DNA from: JBGSUZ01 sp964404895 | Lineage (GTDB): Bacteria; Bacillota; Clostridia; Peptostreptococcales; Acidaminobacteraceae | NCBI GenBank assembly: GCA_964404895.1 | Contig: CAYOLV010000006.1 | Location: 1 to 64,000, forward strand | Direction: 5' to 3' | DNA length: 64,000 nucleotides | Shown here: positions 18,321 through 26,899 of the stretch, piece by piece | Layout: each line of letters opens with the position of its first letter | How positions within the stretch are numbered: position 1 is the first letter of the stretch | The notes under the pieces: generated by a model | Told to the model about the DNA's origin: nothing | Databases searched by the model: none | The model's input: the letters and a program-made list of their open reading frames with translations, nothing else | Program-made: the position numbers and the translations under genes

Positions 18321-18762
18321 ATGAAACCTCCTTTTTTTTGAATACCCAGTATTTGCTGATTAAAAAGTTCATAGGTATCGTTAGGGGTATTGAAATTATA
18401 GGTGCTAAATAGCTGTTTATATGAAGAACATCTATATACAAATATAGCAATACAATTCCCAATAGCCAGTTAAACCCATATACCCCAAAGTATTTAACCA
18501 TTTCATTCTTTGTCTTCTTATCCGTTTTGGATTTGAAAACAAATGTCTTGTTCAGTAAAAATCCATTGAGAACTGTTAGCCAAAATGAAATTTGGTTAGC
18601 AATTTGAGGATGTACCCCAAAGCTAATTACTACGGCGTAGATAATATATGACAGCGCCATATTGATAACACCAACCATTGAGAACCCCATAAATTGCTTC
18701 ATCCAAGGGAAATGTTTTAACAATAATGTAACTAGTTTGCTTCTCACCTCTTGGCTACTCAT
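18295..18762 (-). CDS. GtrA-family membrane protein (putative lipid-linked sugar flippase)
   Basis: 155 residues with four predicted membrane helices and the GtrA pattern: QFMGFSMVGVINMALSYIIY, NQISFWLTVLNGFLLNKTFVF, a third helix near WLLGIVLLYLYID and the closing NFLISKYWVFKKK. GtrA proteins are thought to move undecaprenyl-phosphate-linked monosaccharides across the membrane. The ATG overlaps the stop of the GtrB-like gene by four bases (ATGA) and the 3' end overlaps the acyltransferase gene, so it is in a tightly coupled group with the GtrB- and GtrC-like genes. Confidence 0.9.
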   Translation of the reverse strand: MSSQEVRSKLVTLLLKHFPWMKQFMGFSMVGVINMALSYIIYAVVISFGVHPQIANQISFWLTVLNGFLLNKTFVFKSKTDKKTKNEMVKYFGVYGFNWLLGIVLLYLYIDVLHINSYLAPIISIPLTIPMNFLISKYWVFKKKEVSYADKSESE

Positions 18763-19700
18763 TTGTCACCTTCAAAATTAATACGTTCCTTCTCAACGAC
18801 TAACGGGCGTTTAGTAACTCTTTTCAAAATTTCTCCAATGTACTCGCCTAAAATTCCAATAAAGAATAGTTGTACTGCCCCAATGAAAAATATGCCTATC
18901 ACTATTGGTGCAGTTCCCATGACAAAACTATTCCAATAAACCAACTTCATTACTAAATAGAACAACGCAATAATAAAAGAGATTCCTGAAATTATAAAAC
19001 CCAAATAAGTTGCCATTTTTAAGGGAACCATAGAGGTGTTTACTAATGCACTAAGTGCAGTATCTAAATATGAGAAGAAATTGTAGCTCGATTTTCCGAA
19101 TTTGCGCGCAGGCTGAATATACTCCACAAAACCTATTTCATATCCATATTCTGCAATCAAATTTCTAAAGTTTGGAGATGGCTCATCTGCTGCTCTCATC
19201 AAATCTACGACTTGCTTATCGTATAATCCAAACCCAGTAACATGCTCATATTGTTTAGTTCCGCTCAATTGTTTAATAAGTTTATAATAAATACTTCTGC
19301 AGGCAAACATAAGTTTGCTTTCTTCACTCTTTGTTTTTTGACCCCAAACAACTTTATAACCACTTTCCCAAACCTTAATAAATTCTGGAATCAGTTCAGG
19401 AGGATCTTGAAAATCGCAAGCCAGACAGATTGTTGCATCTCCCTTTGTTTGGAAAAAGCCATAACTGCCGGATCGACCTGGTCCAAAGTTTCTAACATTA
19501 AGAATAACTTTGACTCGAGGATCTTCTTCGGCTATACACTTTAAAATTTCAGGAGACTTATCTAGCGAACAATTATCAATAAAAACATGTTCATAATCAT
19601 AGTTTTCGTACTTTTGCATTACTTGCTTTATTGCAAGATGCATCTGTTCAATATTGCCCTCTTCATTATAACAAGGTGTTAAAATACTAATTGTCTTCAC
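18759..19700 (-). CDS. GtrB-like polyprenyl-phosphate glycosyltransferase
   Basis: 313 residues. An N-terminal GT2 domain (ISILTPCYNEEGNIEQ, DNCSLDKSP, CLACDFQDPPELI with the DFQDPP motif of the dolichol-phosphate-mannose synthase/GtrB branch) is followed by two C-terminal membrane helices (about 225-290), with GEYIGEILKRVTKRP between and after them, exactly the GtrB layout. It is predicted to charge undecaprenyl phosphate with a single sugar on the cytoplasmic face. It starts with GTG, overlapping the stop of the preceding GT-C gene by four bases. With GtrA next to it and a GT-C enzyme upstream it forms a three-part side-branch module. Confidence 0.9.
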   Translation of the reverse strand: MKTISILTPCYNEEGNIEQMHLAIKQVMQKYENYDYEHVFIDNCSLDKSPEILKCIAEEDPRVKVILNVRNFGPGRSGSYGFFQTKGDATICLACDFQDPPELIPEFIKVWESGYKVVWGQKTKSEESKLMFACRSIYYKLIKQLSGTKQYEHVTGFGLYDKQVVDLMRAADEPSPNFRNLIAEYGYEIGFVEYIQPARKFGKSSYNFFSYLDTALSALVNTSMVPLKMATYLGFIISGISFIIALFYLVMKLVYWNSFVMGTAPIVIGIFFIGAVQLFFIGILGEYIGEILKRVTKRPLVVEKERINFEGDK

Positions 19701-21781
19701 TTGACCTTCCCCCGACTTTTCTCTTCATTACCTATAATCCGTCCATTAATTTTGCCAAACACATGGCCTTTTACAGTCCCGTAAATTTTCCCATTAACGT
19801 TTCCATATATATTTCCTTTGATTGATCCATAAATATCAGCATTCACATCTCCGTAGATATTAGCTTCAATATCTCCATAAAAATCATCAGATATTGATCC
19901 ATATATATCTTCAATTGTATCAGGATATGCTTTTTCTCTGTCCATTGAAGCCTTATAGTAGGCTAATGCATCTCTTTTAGATACGACTTGATACAATGCC
20001 ATGCTTCTCTTTAATCCAAATGTTTGAAACTCTCTCTTAAACTCTTTAACAGGTATGACAGTGTACTCACTTCCTTCAAAGACTATCTTATCAAAGAACT
20101 GTCTCATTCCTGGGTCGTTATCATCATAGTAGTCAAAGTAAAATAAGCTATTATTATTCTCCATATAAGCTTTTAATTCTTCGTAAGTATTCAACACTGG
20201 CTTTATTGAATTATACAGAGTAAATCCATTCTCATACTCACCTAAAACGTAATCACCATTTGCCAAATTCCCTAATTCAATCATATTATTTTTTTCTGTA
20301 TAAGTATGGTGAGCCAAAACATATTTCGTTGTAAAAACTCCATTCAAAAGCATCCCCGAACAGGTTACTATGAGTAATAGTGATTTCATATTCACAAAAT
20401 ATAAATTGAAACCTCTAAAATATCTATAAATGCACCAGATAGCAAATCCACTTGGTATCAACCCCAATATTAAAATCAAAACTTTATCCATATTCGCAAA
20501 ATCGATTGTTGTTCTGTCTTTTAAAATAAACAACCTGATTAAATATACAGAGGCACAGCCGCAAAATATTAAAACAAAATATACTGTCTCCAGTTTATTA
20601 GCTCGGCTTTCTCCCAATTTTACAGCAAAACTCTTTCTCATTTCACCAAAATCACTTTTCATGAATAAGGCAAGAACAATGCAATAAATCACGACGCTGT
20701 ATACAATGAGAAATTTCCTTACGATATAGTCTTCAGAAACCATCGTTTGCAATAAAAACGAACCTAATAAAAATAATAAAAACGTCAGTGTTTGATCTTT
20801 TTTCTTTACCGCATTAAAAATCAATAGCGGCAGGGCAATGAACATACCCGATAACACTTGAAGGTTATATAGCAAAGAGTTTGCACTAAAAAATTTAAAA
20901 ATATTTTTAAAAATGACATGGAGTGCCCCAGAATTCGAATACCCTGCTGATCCTGAAAAATCTAAAATTGCTGTAAAGAAATTCACAATTGATGACGTTC
21001 CCCAAATCACCTGATAGTACATTTCTAAGCAAGCAAGCGTAATTAAAAATCCGCCAAATACACTTAACACACTTTTGCCAATTATCTTTTTGCTGACAGT
21101 GTAGTCATTAATTATAGCAACTAGACCTAATGCCATAAATACAAAAATATTCGTAATATAAACACCAAATACACTTACGGTTCCAATCATTGAACATACT
21201 AAAAATTGAAGATTGCTTTTCCCCTCCAATTTCAAAAAAGCATAAATCATTAATTGTAAAAATAGCATTCTTACCAAAGAGGGTTCCGCAACCCTGTTTG
21301 AAATAAAAAATATAAAATCAAATAACAAATATAATTGTGCAAAGATTACAACATATTTATCGAATTTTGACTTCGTACCATATTTACTTTTAAACAAATT
21401 CAAATTGAGTGAAAAAACTATGAAGTTCAGCGCACCAAAAAAGACATATGCCATTCTTAGTCCATAGTAATTGTCTCCAAACAGCTGTAGCGAAAGATAG
21501 GAAACCACATTCCCCACTATATTAACTCTTACGTGAGGTGGTGTATAACCCTTATAAGGCAGTTCACTGTTTGTAAGATTAATTTCGCCATAATTCACTG
21601 CATTCAACGCTAATATAGAATAACTGCCTTCATCTACAGGCGTATAATTTGTAATGCCCCATGGTGGCATGTCTTGATCAAGAAAGAGAATTCTTAATGA
21701 AAATAATGCTATAAATGCTACAATGATAAGGAGCGATGTCCGCTCTACTGATTTTTTATTGATTGACTTAGTGCTTTTCAT
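19697..21781 (-). CDS. GT-C membrane glycosyltransferase with C-terminal octapeptide beta-solenoid-like repeats
   Basis: 694 residues. About 11-12 hydrophobic helices fill residues 15-500. The first extracytoplasmic loop contains YTPVDEGSYSILALNAVNYG, with the D/E pair expected at the catalytic site of GT-C enzymes of the PMT/ArnT type, followed by helix and loop alternation. A soluble part runs from about 500 to 620. The last 70 residues are eight perfect-length octads of the type xIYGxVxG (residues 625-688). As the partner of GtrB and GtrA it should transfer a sugar from undecaprenyl phosphate to a glycan or protein on the outer face. GGAGG precedes the ATG, which overlaps the stop of the legG-like gene by one base (TAATG). 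The repeat tail is not part of any GT-C family I know. Confidence 0.82.
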   Translation of the reverse strand: MKSTKSINKKSVERTSLLIIVAFIALFSLRILFLDQDMPPWGITNYTPVDEGSYSILALNAVNYGEINLTNSELPYKGYTPPHVRVNIVGNVVSYLSLQLFGDNYYGLRMAYVFFGALNFIVFSLNLNLFKSKYGTKSKFDKYVVIFAQLYLLFDFIFFISNRVAEPSLVRMLFLQLMIYAFLKLEGKSNLQFLVCSMIGTVSVFGVYITNIFVFMALGLVAIINDYTVSKKIIGKSVLSVFGGFLITLACLEMYYQVIWGTSSIVNFFTAILDFSGSAGYSNSGALHVIFKNIFKFFSANSLLYNLQVLSGMFIALPLLIFNAVKKKDQTLTFLLFLLGSFLLQTMVSEDYIVRKFLIVYSVVIYCIVLALFMKSDFGEMRKSFAVKLGESRANKLETVYFVLIFCGCASVYLIRLFILKDRTTIDFANMDKVLILILGLIPSGFAIWCIYRYFRGFNLYFVNMKSLLLIVTCSGMLLNGVFTTKYVLAHHTYTEKNNMIELGNLANGDYVLGEYENGFTLYNSIKPVLNTYEELKAYMENNNSLFYFDYYDDNDPGMRQFFDKIVFEGSEYTVIPVKEFKREFQTFGLKRSMALYQVVSKRDALAYYKASMDREKAYPDTIEDIYGSISDDFYGDIEANIYGDVNADIYGSIKGNIYGNVNGKIYGTVKGHVFGKINGRIIGNEEKSRGKVK
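19718..19909 (-). repeat. Eight tandem 24-bp units encoding octapeptides xIYGxVxG
   Basis: The units read DIYGSISD, DFYGDIEA, NIYGDVNA, DIYGSIKG, NIYGNVNG, KIYGTVKG, HVFGKING, RIIGNEEK. All are eight residues with aromatic/Ile at 2-3 and Gly at 4. The alternation suits short beta strands and resembles bactofilin-like (polymer-forming) solenoids. The DNA units differ enough to show selection on protein rather than recent duplication. Confidence 0.9.
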
Positions 21782-22965
21782 TAATTTCCTCCACCAAAAA
21801 TATTAAGATCATAGAATGCTTTTTTCATATTTGTATCACCTTTATTAAACCACAGTCTAATCGCTTGCAAAATTTGGTCAGAAACAAATCCATCACCATA
21901 GGGATTTAACATAGTTCCTAACGACTCTTTAAATTCTGGTGAAATTGCTAAATTTATAGCGTTATGAATGCTTTCTTCTTCAGTATTACAATCTATTACA
22001 GATGCCGCTCGCACCCTTCCTTTTTGCCGCTCTCCAATATTAACAGTAGGCGTTAAGAATCCAGGGGCCTCAATAATACCGCTTGATGAGTTTCCAATAA
22101 CACAGGATGCATACTTCATTGCCGACAAGTACCGAAGTTGTCCAAGGTTTGAAAACAGTAAAATTTGCTCTGGATTGTCCTTTGCAAATCGCTTTAACAT
22201 TTCATTTATTTCAATTCCGCCATGATCCGCATTCGCCATAGTGAATATAAATTTCATTTCTCTAAACTTACAAATTGTATTTAATAGCGCTAACAAATGC
22301 TTGATTCCGTCCTCAGCCTCTAAAGTTACAGGATGATATGTAACCAAACCAAACGAACCATCCAATTTTGTATTTAAAGACTTTTCCAGTTCATCTAGCG
22401 TTAGCAACGGTAATTCTCTAATGTTTTCCAGTCCTATAGCACCTACATTAAAGACTCTGTCTGGATATTCTCCAAGCTGAATTACACGATTCCGATGTTC
22501 ATTACAGGATGTAAAGTGCAAAATACTCATCTTTGAAATTGCATGTCTGAAAAACTCATCATAAGCGCCTTCGGTAACTTCTCCTCCATGAATATGTGCT
22601 ACTGGTCTACGATTGGTAACCGCAGCGCATGTTACAGCGAGAATTTCATATCTATCACCTAACACTATAACGAGATCGGGTGTTGTTTCTGCGAAATAGA
22701 CTCCAAATTCAATTAGCGCTAAACCCATAGATTTACTAACCGCACTAGGCGCTTTTGAATCCATCAATATTTCAATTTTCTTATCGATTATAATGCCGTC
22801 GTTCTCTATTTCCTCTACAGTATTACCAAATTGTGATGATAAATGAGTTCCCGTCACCGCAACTTTAAGTTCAAAAAAATCATCTTGTTGCATTTTTCTA
22901 ATTAATGGCAGTAGTAGCCCATACTCTGCTCGCGTTCCCGTTACTATACAAATTTTCATCTTCAT
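21781..22965 (-). CDS. legG: Hydrolysing UDP/GDP-sugar 2-epimerase of the NeuC/LegG family
   Basis: 394 residues. The family fold is clear: ICIVTGTRAEYGLLLPLIRK at the N-terminus, AVTGTHLS, VLGDRYEILAVTCAA, HIHGGEVTEGAYDEFFRHAI, and GNSSSGIIEAP near the C-terminus. LegG removes the nucleotide and inverts C2 of NDP-2,4-diacetamido-2,4,6-trideoxyglucose to give the hexose that LegI condenses with phosphoenolpyruvate. NeuC does the same with UDP-GlcNAc. The LegB and LegC genes upstream favour the legionaminic branch. The ATG overlaps the stop of the legI-like gene by four bases; an in-frame ATG two codons later is an alternative. It is coupled by one base to the GT-C gene downstream. Confidence 0.87.
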   Translation of the reverse strand: MKMKICIVTGTRAEYGLLLPLIRKMQQDDFFELKVAVTGTHLSSQFGNTVEEIENDGIIIDKKIEILMDSKAPSAVSKSMGLALIEFGVYFAETTPDLVIVLGDRYEILAVTCAAVTNRRPVAHIHGGEVTEGAYDEFFRHAISKMSILHFTSCNEHRNRVIQLGEYPDRVFNVGAIGLENIRELPLLTLDELEKSLNTKLDGSFGLVTYHPVTLEAEDGIKHLLALLNTICKFREMKFIFTMANADHGGIEINEMLKRFAKDNPEQILLFSNLGQLRYLSAMKYASCVIGNSSSGIIEAPGFLTPTVNIGERQKGRVRAASVIDCNTEEESIHNAINLAISPEFKESLGTMLNPYGDGFVSDQILQAIRLWFNKGDTNMKKAFYDLNIFGGGN

Positions 22966-23966
22966 AATACGATCATCTCGTCTTCGCTATAATCCTTCGT
23001 AGCGACTTGTCCTACTACTTCAAACCACTTCATTGGGCTAATTCCATTACCTGGACGTTTGATCGCAAGGTTTTCATCACACAACAACTCGCCTTTTTTA
23101 ATAGGCTTCCCCGCTACTATGCTCTTTCTAGCAATCGCAATATTTTTCATTTCAGACTCACTCGGTTTTTTATCATAAGAACCTAGAGCAGCTTCAATAT
23201 TTCGAATCGATTCAACCATCTTTTTAAGTTCATGAGGTTCTAAACTTGCCTTATGGTCTGGTCCAATCATATTTCGATCTAAGGTAAAGTGCTTTTCAAT
23301 AATCGTAGCGCCCATTGCCACTGCAGCAATAGCCACTTCTATACCATTGGTATGATCTGAATATCCGATTTCTAATCCAAATTTTTCTTTCATAGTAATC
23401 ATGGCTCTCAGGTTTACATCTGAGAAAGGTGTTGGATATTCTGTATTACAATGTAACAATGAAAGCGTGCCTTTTCCATTGTTTTTTAGAACTTCTACAG
23501 ACTCCGCAATTTCCTCTAATGTGCACATCCCTGACGAAAGAATCATATTCTTGTTAGTTTTAGCAATTTTAATAAGGTAAGGCAAATTGGTAATTTCACC
23601 CGATGGAATTTTCCAGAATGACATCCCCAACTGATTTAGAAAATCAATACTTTCCAGATCAAATGGCGTCGACAAAAAAATGATCCCTTTATCTTCACAA
23701 TATTGGCTCAATGATATAAATTCTTCCTCGCTCAATTCTAGCTTTTTTAGCATCTCGAATTGAGATTGGTTTTGTTCATTCATATTCGATTTCTGGTATT
23801 CAGCCATTTGTGCCGCTTTGGATACCAATTTCTCAGCTTTAAAAGTCTGGAATTTAATACAATCGACGCCTGCCTCAACAGCAACGTCTATCATTTTTTT
23901 TGCGGTATTTAAATCTCCGTTATGGTTTACACCCGCTTCAGCAATTATGAATACTTTATTTACCAC
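22962..23966 (-). CDS. legI: N,N'-diacetyllegionaminate synthase (NeuB/LegI family)
   Basis: 334 residues from the GTG at 23966, chosen because AAGGAGGT lies six or seven bases upstream; an upstream GTG at 23984 lacks such a site. The enzyme condenses a 6-carbon sugar with phosphoenolpyruvate to a nonulosonic acid. The NeuB TIM barrel is evident: FIIAEAGVNHNGDLNTAKKM, CIKFQTFKAEKL, FLSTPFDLESIDFLNQLG, FWKIPSGEITNLPYL, LLHCNTEYPTPF, and GYSDHTNGIEVAIAAVAMGA with HFTLDRNMIGPDHKASLEP. A C-terminal antifreeze-like SAF domain follows (RKSIVAGKPIKKGELL). It overlaps the upstream acyltransferase by seven bases. NeuB, LegI and PseI are close relatives; the legionaminic call rests on the neighbouring LegB, LegC and LegG genes. 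Confidence 0.92.
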   Translation of the reverse strand: MVNKVFIIAEAGVNHNGDLNTAKKMIDVAVEAGVDCIKFQTFKAEKLVSKAAQMAEYQKSNMNEQNQSQFEMLKKLELSEEEFISLSQYCEDKGIIFLSTPFDLESIDFLNQLGMSFWKIPSGEITNLPYLIKIAKTNKNMILSSGMCTLEEIAESVEVLKNNGKGTLSLLHCNTEYPTPFSDVNLRAMITMKEKFGLEIGYSDHTNGIEVAIAAVAMGATIIEKHFTLDRNMIGPDHKASLEPHELKKMVESIRNIEAALGSYDKKPSESEMKNIAIARKSIVAGKPIKKGELLCDENLAIKRPGNGISPMKWFEVVGQVATKDYSEDEMIVL

Positions 23967-24601
23967 TTGCCTACCTCCTTGCACGGATTGCCAAACGCTT
24001 TTGAATGGTCAACGATGTCTTTGACAACGACGCTACCCGCACCAATAAGTGAATTGCTTCCTATAGTTATATTTTCTATGACGGTAGAGTTGGTCCCAAT
24101 ATGCGTATGTGCACCCACCTTAACTCTACCGGACAAAACAGTTCCTGGTGCAATAGATGCGAACTGCCCAACCATACACTCATGTTCTATTACTGATGCC
24201 GTATTGATTATCGCCATTTTTTCGATAATCGAACAACTATTGACCACACTATTTTTCCCAATGAAAACGCCCTCTTCTATTATTGCAGTCTTTGATACCA
24301 CAGCACTTGGATCTGAAATAATCGGAAGAGTAAATCCTATTTCTTTTAATTTTTTATAAAGAATTTCTCGTAAACGAGTATCGCCAATGCCTCCAATAGT
24401 AATAGCCGCAGATTTTATTCCAGATTCAAATAATGACGCCAATGCTTCATCTCCGTGAGTAACACTAAGCTGTCCTACTGCTCTCCCAACTTGATCGGGC
24501 ATATCAGTTATAGCAACAACTTCATACTCGCAACCACAGTTTATGGCGTCTAAAACACTAATACAATGTCCACCTGCACCGACTAAAACAATTTTTTCCA
24601 T
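23960..24601 (-). CDS. PglD/NeuD-type sugar N-acetyltransferase (LegH-like)
   Basis: 213 residues. An N-terminal Rossmann-like sugar-binding lobe (IVLVGAGGHCISVLDAINC) is followed from about residue 90 by left-handed beta-helix hexapeptides (IIEEGVFIGKNSVVNSCS, IGTNSTVIENITIGSNSLIG, AGSVVVKDI) and the usual closing GNPCKEVGKW. PglD and LegH acetylate the 4-amino group made by the LegC aminotransferase, using acetyl-CoA; the His of EHECMVG matches the catalytic His region. Its ATG overlaps the stop of the nucleotidyltransferase gene by one base. NeuD-type O-acetylation is the alternative function, but the position next to legC favours the N-acetylation step. Confidence 0.87.
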   Translation of the reverse strand: MEKIVLVGAGGHCISVLDAINCGCEYEVVAITDMPDQVGRAVGQLSVTHGDEALASLFESGIKSAAITIGGIGDTRLREILYKKLKEIGFTLPIISDPSAVVSKTAIIEEGVFIGKNSVVNSCSIIEKMAIINTASVIEHECMVGQFASIAPGTVLSGRVKVGAHTHIGTNSTVIENITIGSNSLIGAGSVVVKDIVDHSKAFGNPCKEVGKW

Positions 24602-25647
24602 TATTCAATCCCCAACGCATTAAGCATTGTTTCCATTTCTTTAAACTCACCCATATCCATCCATGATTTTTCTGAAATAGGGTATACCCCTACTCGTTCG
24701 CCTCTATCAATGAGTCTCTTGGCAATATCTGGCAAATGGATAAATTCATTTTCTTTTAACTCATCTATGACTTCTGCTTCTAAAACATATAACCCCGTGT
24801 TGGTTAAAAAGGAATAAGATGGCTTTTCAATGATTTCGTTTATAGCACCTTTTTCATCCAATGAAACAACTCCATAAGGGATGGTCAAATTCTTCATAGC
24901 ACAAATAAAAGTAATCTTATTGCCTTGTTCTTTATGATATTTATAAATACTTGAAAAACTCGCATCTATTACTATATCACAATTGGATACAAAGAAAGTC
25001 CCTTTTATATGTCCTTTTAACAAGCTCAGTCCGCCGCCTGTTCCTAAAAACTCATTTTCGTCTAGGAAATTAACTTCATAAGCTTTTTCCGTATCTGTAA
25101 AATAGGCTTTAATCATATTTCTCTTATAGTTCAAAATAAAATGGAAATTATGACATCCATATTTTACAAAACTATTGATAATATGTTCGCTAATTGTATA
25201 TTCTCCAATTGGAATTAATGGCTTCGGCAATATTTTTGTATAAGGGTGCAATCGTGTCCCCTTTCCACCAGCCATAATCACCACAGGGATATCCTTAAGC
25301 ACATTATCTACATGGTGATGTTTTTCCACATCATTCCAGTAATGCGCACCCACTAATTTGCCATCTTCATCTACGATAGGGTACACAACCATCTTTTCAT
25401 TATGCATAATATCTTCCATGTTATCTTCTACAGAAAATACCACTGGTTTTCTATTCATTGCGAATTCTACTGGTTCTGATAAATCACCATTTCTGAGTAT
25501 ATATCTTCGCATATCTCCGTCAGTAAATAATCCGAGTAGTATGCCACTCTCATCTGTAATAAAGGCAACTTTTCTACCTGCAGCATCTATCAACTTAATT
25601 ACTTCTCTAACACTAGTAGAGGGTTGTACTACGGTTACGTTTTTCAT
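24601..25647 (-). CDS. CBS-domain sugar nucleotidyltransferase (PtmE-like)
   Basis: 348 residues. Two CBS motifs fill residues 1-115 (VREVIKLIDAAGRKVAFITD, GLFTDGDMRRYILRNGD) and an NTP-transferase domain follows (VVIMAGGKGTRLHPYTKILP, then FFVSNCDIVIDAS, and a late YPISEKSWMDMGEF). This CBS-plus-transferase fusion is that of PtmE, which makes GDP-glucosamine in the Campylobacter jejuni legionaminic pathway. The nucleotide used here cannot be read from sequence. AAAGGTGG lies upstream of the ATG, and the gene is coupled by one base to the acetyltransferase downstream. CBS domains suggest allosteric control by an adenine nucleotide. Confidence 0.85.
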   Translation of the reverse strand: MKNVTVVQPSTSVREVIKLIDAAGRKVAFITDESGILLGLFTDGDMRRYILRNGDLSEPVEFAMNRKPVVFSVEDNMEDIMHNEKMVVYPIVDEDGKLVGAHYWNDVEKHHHVDNVLKDIPVVIMAGGKGTRLHPYTKILPKPLIPIGEYTISEHIINSFVKYGCHNFHFILNYKRNMIKAYFTDTEKAYEVNFLDENEFLGTGGGLSLLKGHIKGTFFVSNCDIVIDASFSSIYKYHKEQGNKITFICAMKNLTIPYGVVSLDEKGAINEIIEKPSYSFLTNTGLYVLEAEVIDELKENEFIHLPDIAKRLIDRGERVGVYPISEKSWMDMGEFKEMETMLNALGIE

Positions 25648-25657
25648 AAACCCACCT

Positions 25658-26833
25658 TTATATCTTAAAATTCTTTATTACGTCACACACAATTCTAACT
25701 TCTTCTTCTGTTAAATTACTGCTGCATGGCAAGTTGATGATACTGTCATACATTTTAGTTGCTTGATCACAATTCATGGCTTTATATTTTTGGAAAGGCT
25801 TTTGAAGATGATTTAATTTCCAAATAGGTCTAACTTGAATATTATTCTGGTTTAAATATGCGATGAACTTATCTCTAAAATCAATTGAAGGTGTGTTTAA
25901 CTCAAAGGAATAAAACCAATAGTTGGCACCCGCTTCTTCTTTAAATGGTTTTAATTGACCAAACTCACAAGTTTCAAGCAAGGTTTTATAAAGGTTGTAA
26001 TTTTTGCGCTTTACCTCAATAAATTCGTCCAACTTTTCCATCTGGCCGAGTCCAAGGGCTGCTTGCAAATTGGTCATTCTATAATTAAAACCAACTTCAT
26101 TGTGCACAAAATTAACAACATCATCTTTAGCCTGTTGGGATAAGTATTTAATATGATCAATTACACTTGTATCATTTGAAATGACCATTCCGCCGCCGCC
26201 AGTTGTAATAATTTTATTTCCATTAAACGAGAATACCCCTGCATGACCTACAGTTCCTGTATGCATTCCTTTATAACGACCTTCAGTGAACCGAGTGCCT
26301 AAAGATTCCGTAGCATCTTCTATAACGATTAATTTATACTCGTTTGCTAAATCCATTAGCAAATCCATGTCACAAGTATCGCCAAAAATATGAACTGGCA
26401 TGATTGCTTTTACTTGCTGTCCTGATTTTTCTTCAATTACTTTTTCGCCATCAAAACGACACTCTTGCGTCAAGTAATCCTTAATTTGATTGACATTAAT
26501 GCAAAGATTTTCGTCACAATCAAAAAATACAGGTGTGGCATGTTCATACATAATGGAATTTATTGTTGCAATGAAGGTTAAACTTGGTACAAGAACAATA
26601 TCATCTGTAGATACGCCGTAATGTCTTAAACATAAATGTAAACCTGCAGTTCCTGATTGACAAGCGCATGCTTTTTTCGAATTTGTGTAATCTTCAAATA
26701 CTTTTTCAAATTCAGTAATGCTGCCACCCGCTGTGGAAACCCATTGAGTTGTTATTGCTTCTGTAACATATTTTAATTCATTGCCACAAATATTTGGAAT
26801 TGACAACGGTATAAATCTATCATTTTTCATCAT
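25658..26833 (-). CDS. legC: LegC-family PLP-dependent sugar aminotransferase
   Basis: 391 residues. DegT/DnrJ/EryC1 fold with the LegC-specific N-terminus FIPLSIPNICGNELKYVTEA and TTQWVSTAGG, then ACACQSGTAGLHLCLRHYGV, the PLP-phosphate and Asp region VIEDATESLGTR, and the Schiff-base Lys in FSFNGNKIITTGGGGMV. It transfers an amino group to C4 of the 4-keto-6-deoxy amino-sugar made by LegB. GAGGTG lies just before the ATG pair at 26833. A 66-bp gap separates it from the ThDP-enzyme gene upstream, and 10 bp from the nucleotidyltransferase downstream, so the core legionaminic genes legC to legG form one compact run. Confidence 0.92.
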   Translation of the reverse strand: MMKNDRFIPLSIPNICGNELKYVTEAITTQWVSTAGGSITEFEKVFEDYTNSKKACACQSGTAGLHLCLRHYGVSTDDIVLVPSLTFIATINSIMYEHATPVFFDCDENLCINVNQIKDYLTQECRFDGEKVIEEKSGQQVKAIMPVHIFGDTCDMDLLMDLANEYKLIVIEDATESLGTRFTEGRYKGMHTGTVGHAGVFSFNGNKIITTGGGGMVISNDTSVIDHIKYLSQQAKDDVVNFVHNEVGFNYRMTNLQAALGLGQMEKLDEFIEVKRKNYNLYKTLLETCEFGQLKPFKEEAGANYWFYSFELNTPSIDFRDKFIAYLNQNNIQVRPIWKLNHLQKPFQKYKAMNCDQATKMYDSIINLPCSSNLTEEEVRIVCDVIKNFKI

Positions 26834-26899
26834 TTCACCTCATCCAACTTAATACAAAGAGTTCATATTTATATACTCACTCAAACTAGTTCTTATATT

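Noticed and set aside
19718..19909. CRISPR or other DNA-level repeat array
   Set aside because: The 24-bp units are in frame, diverged at DNA level and encode conserved octapeptides with no spacers.
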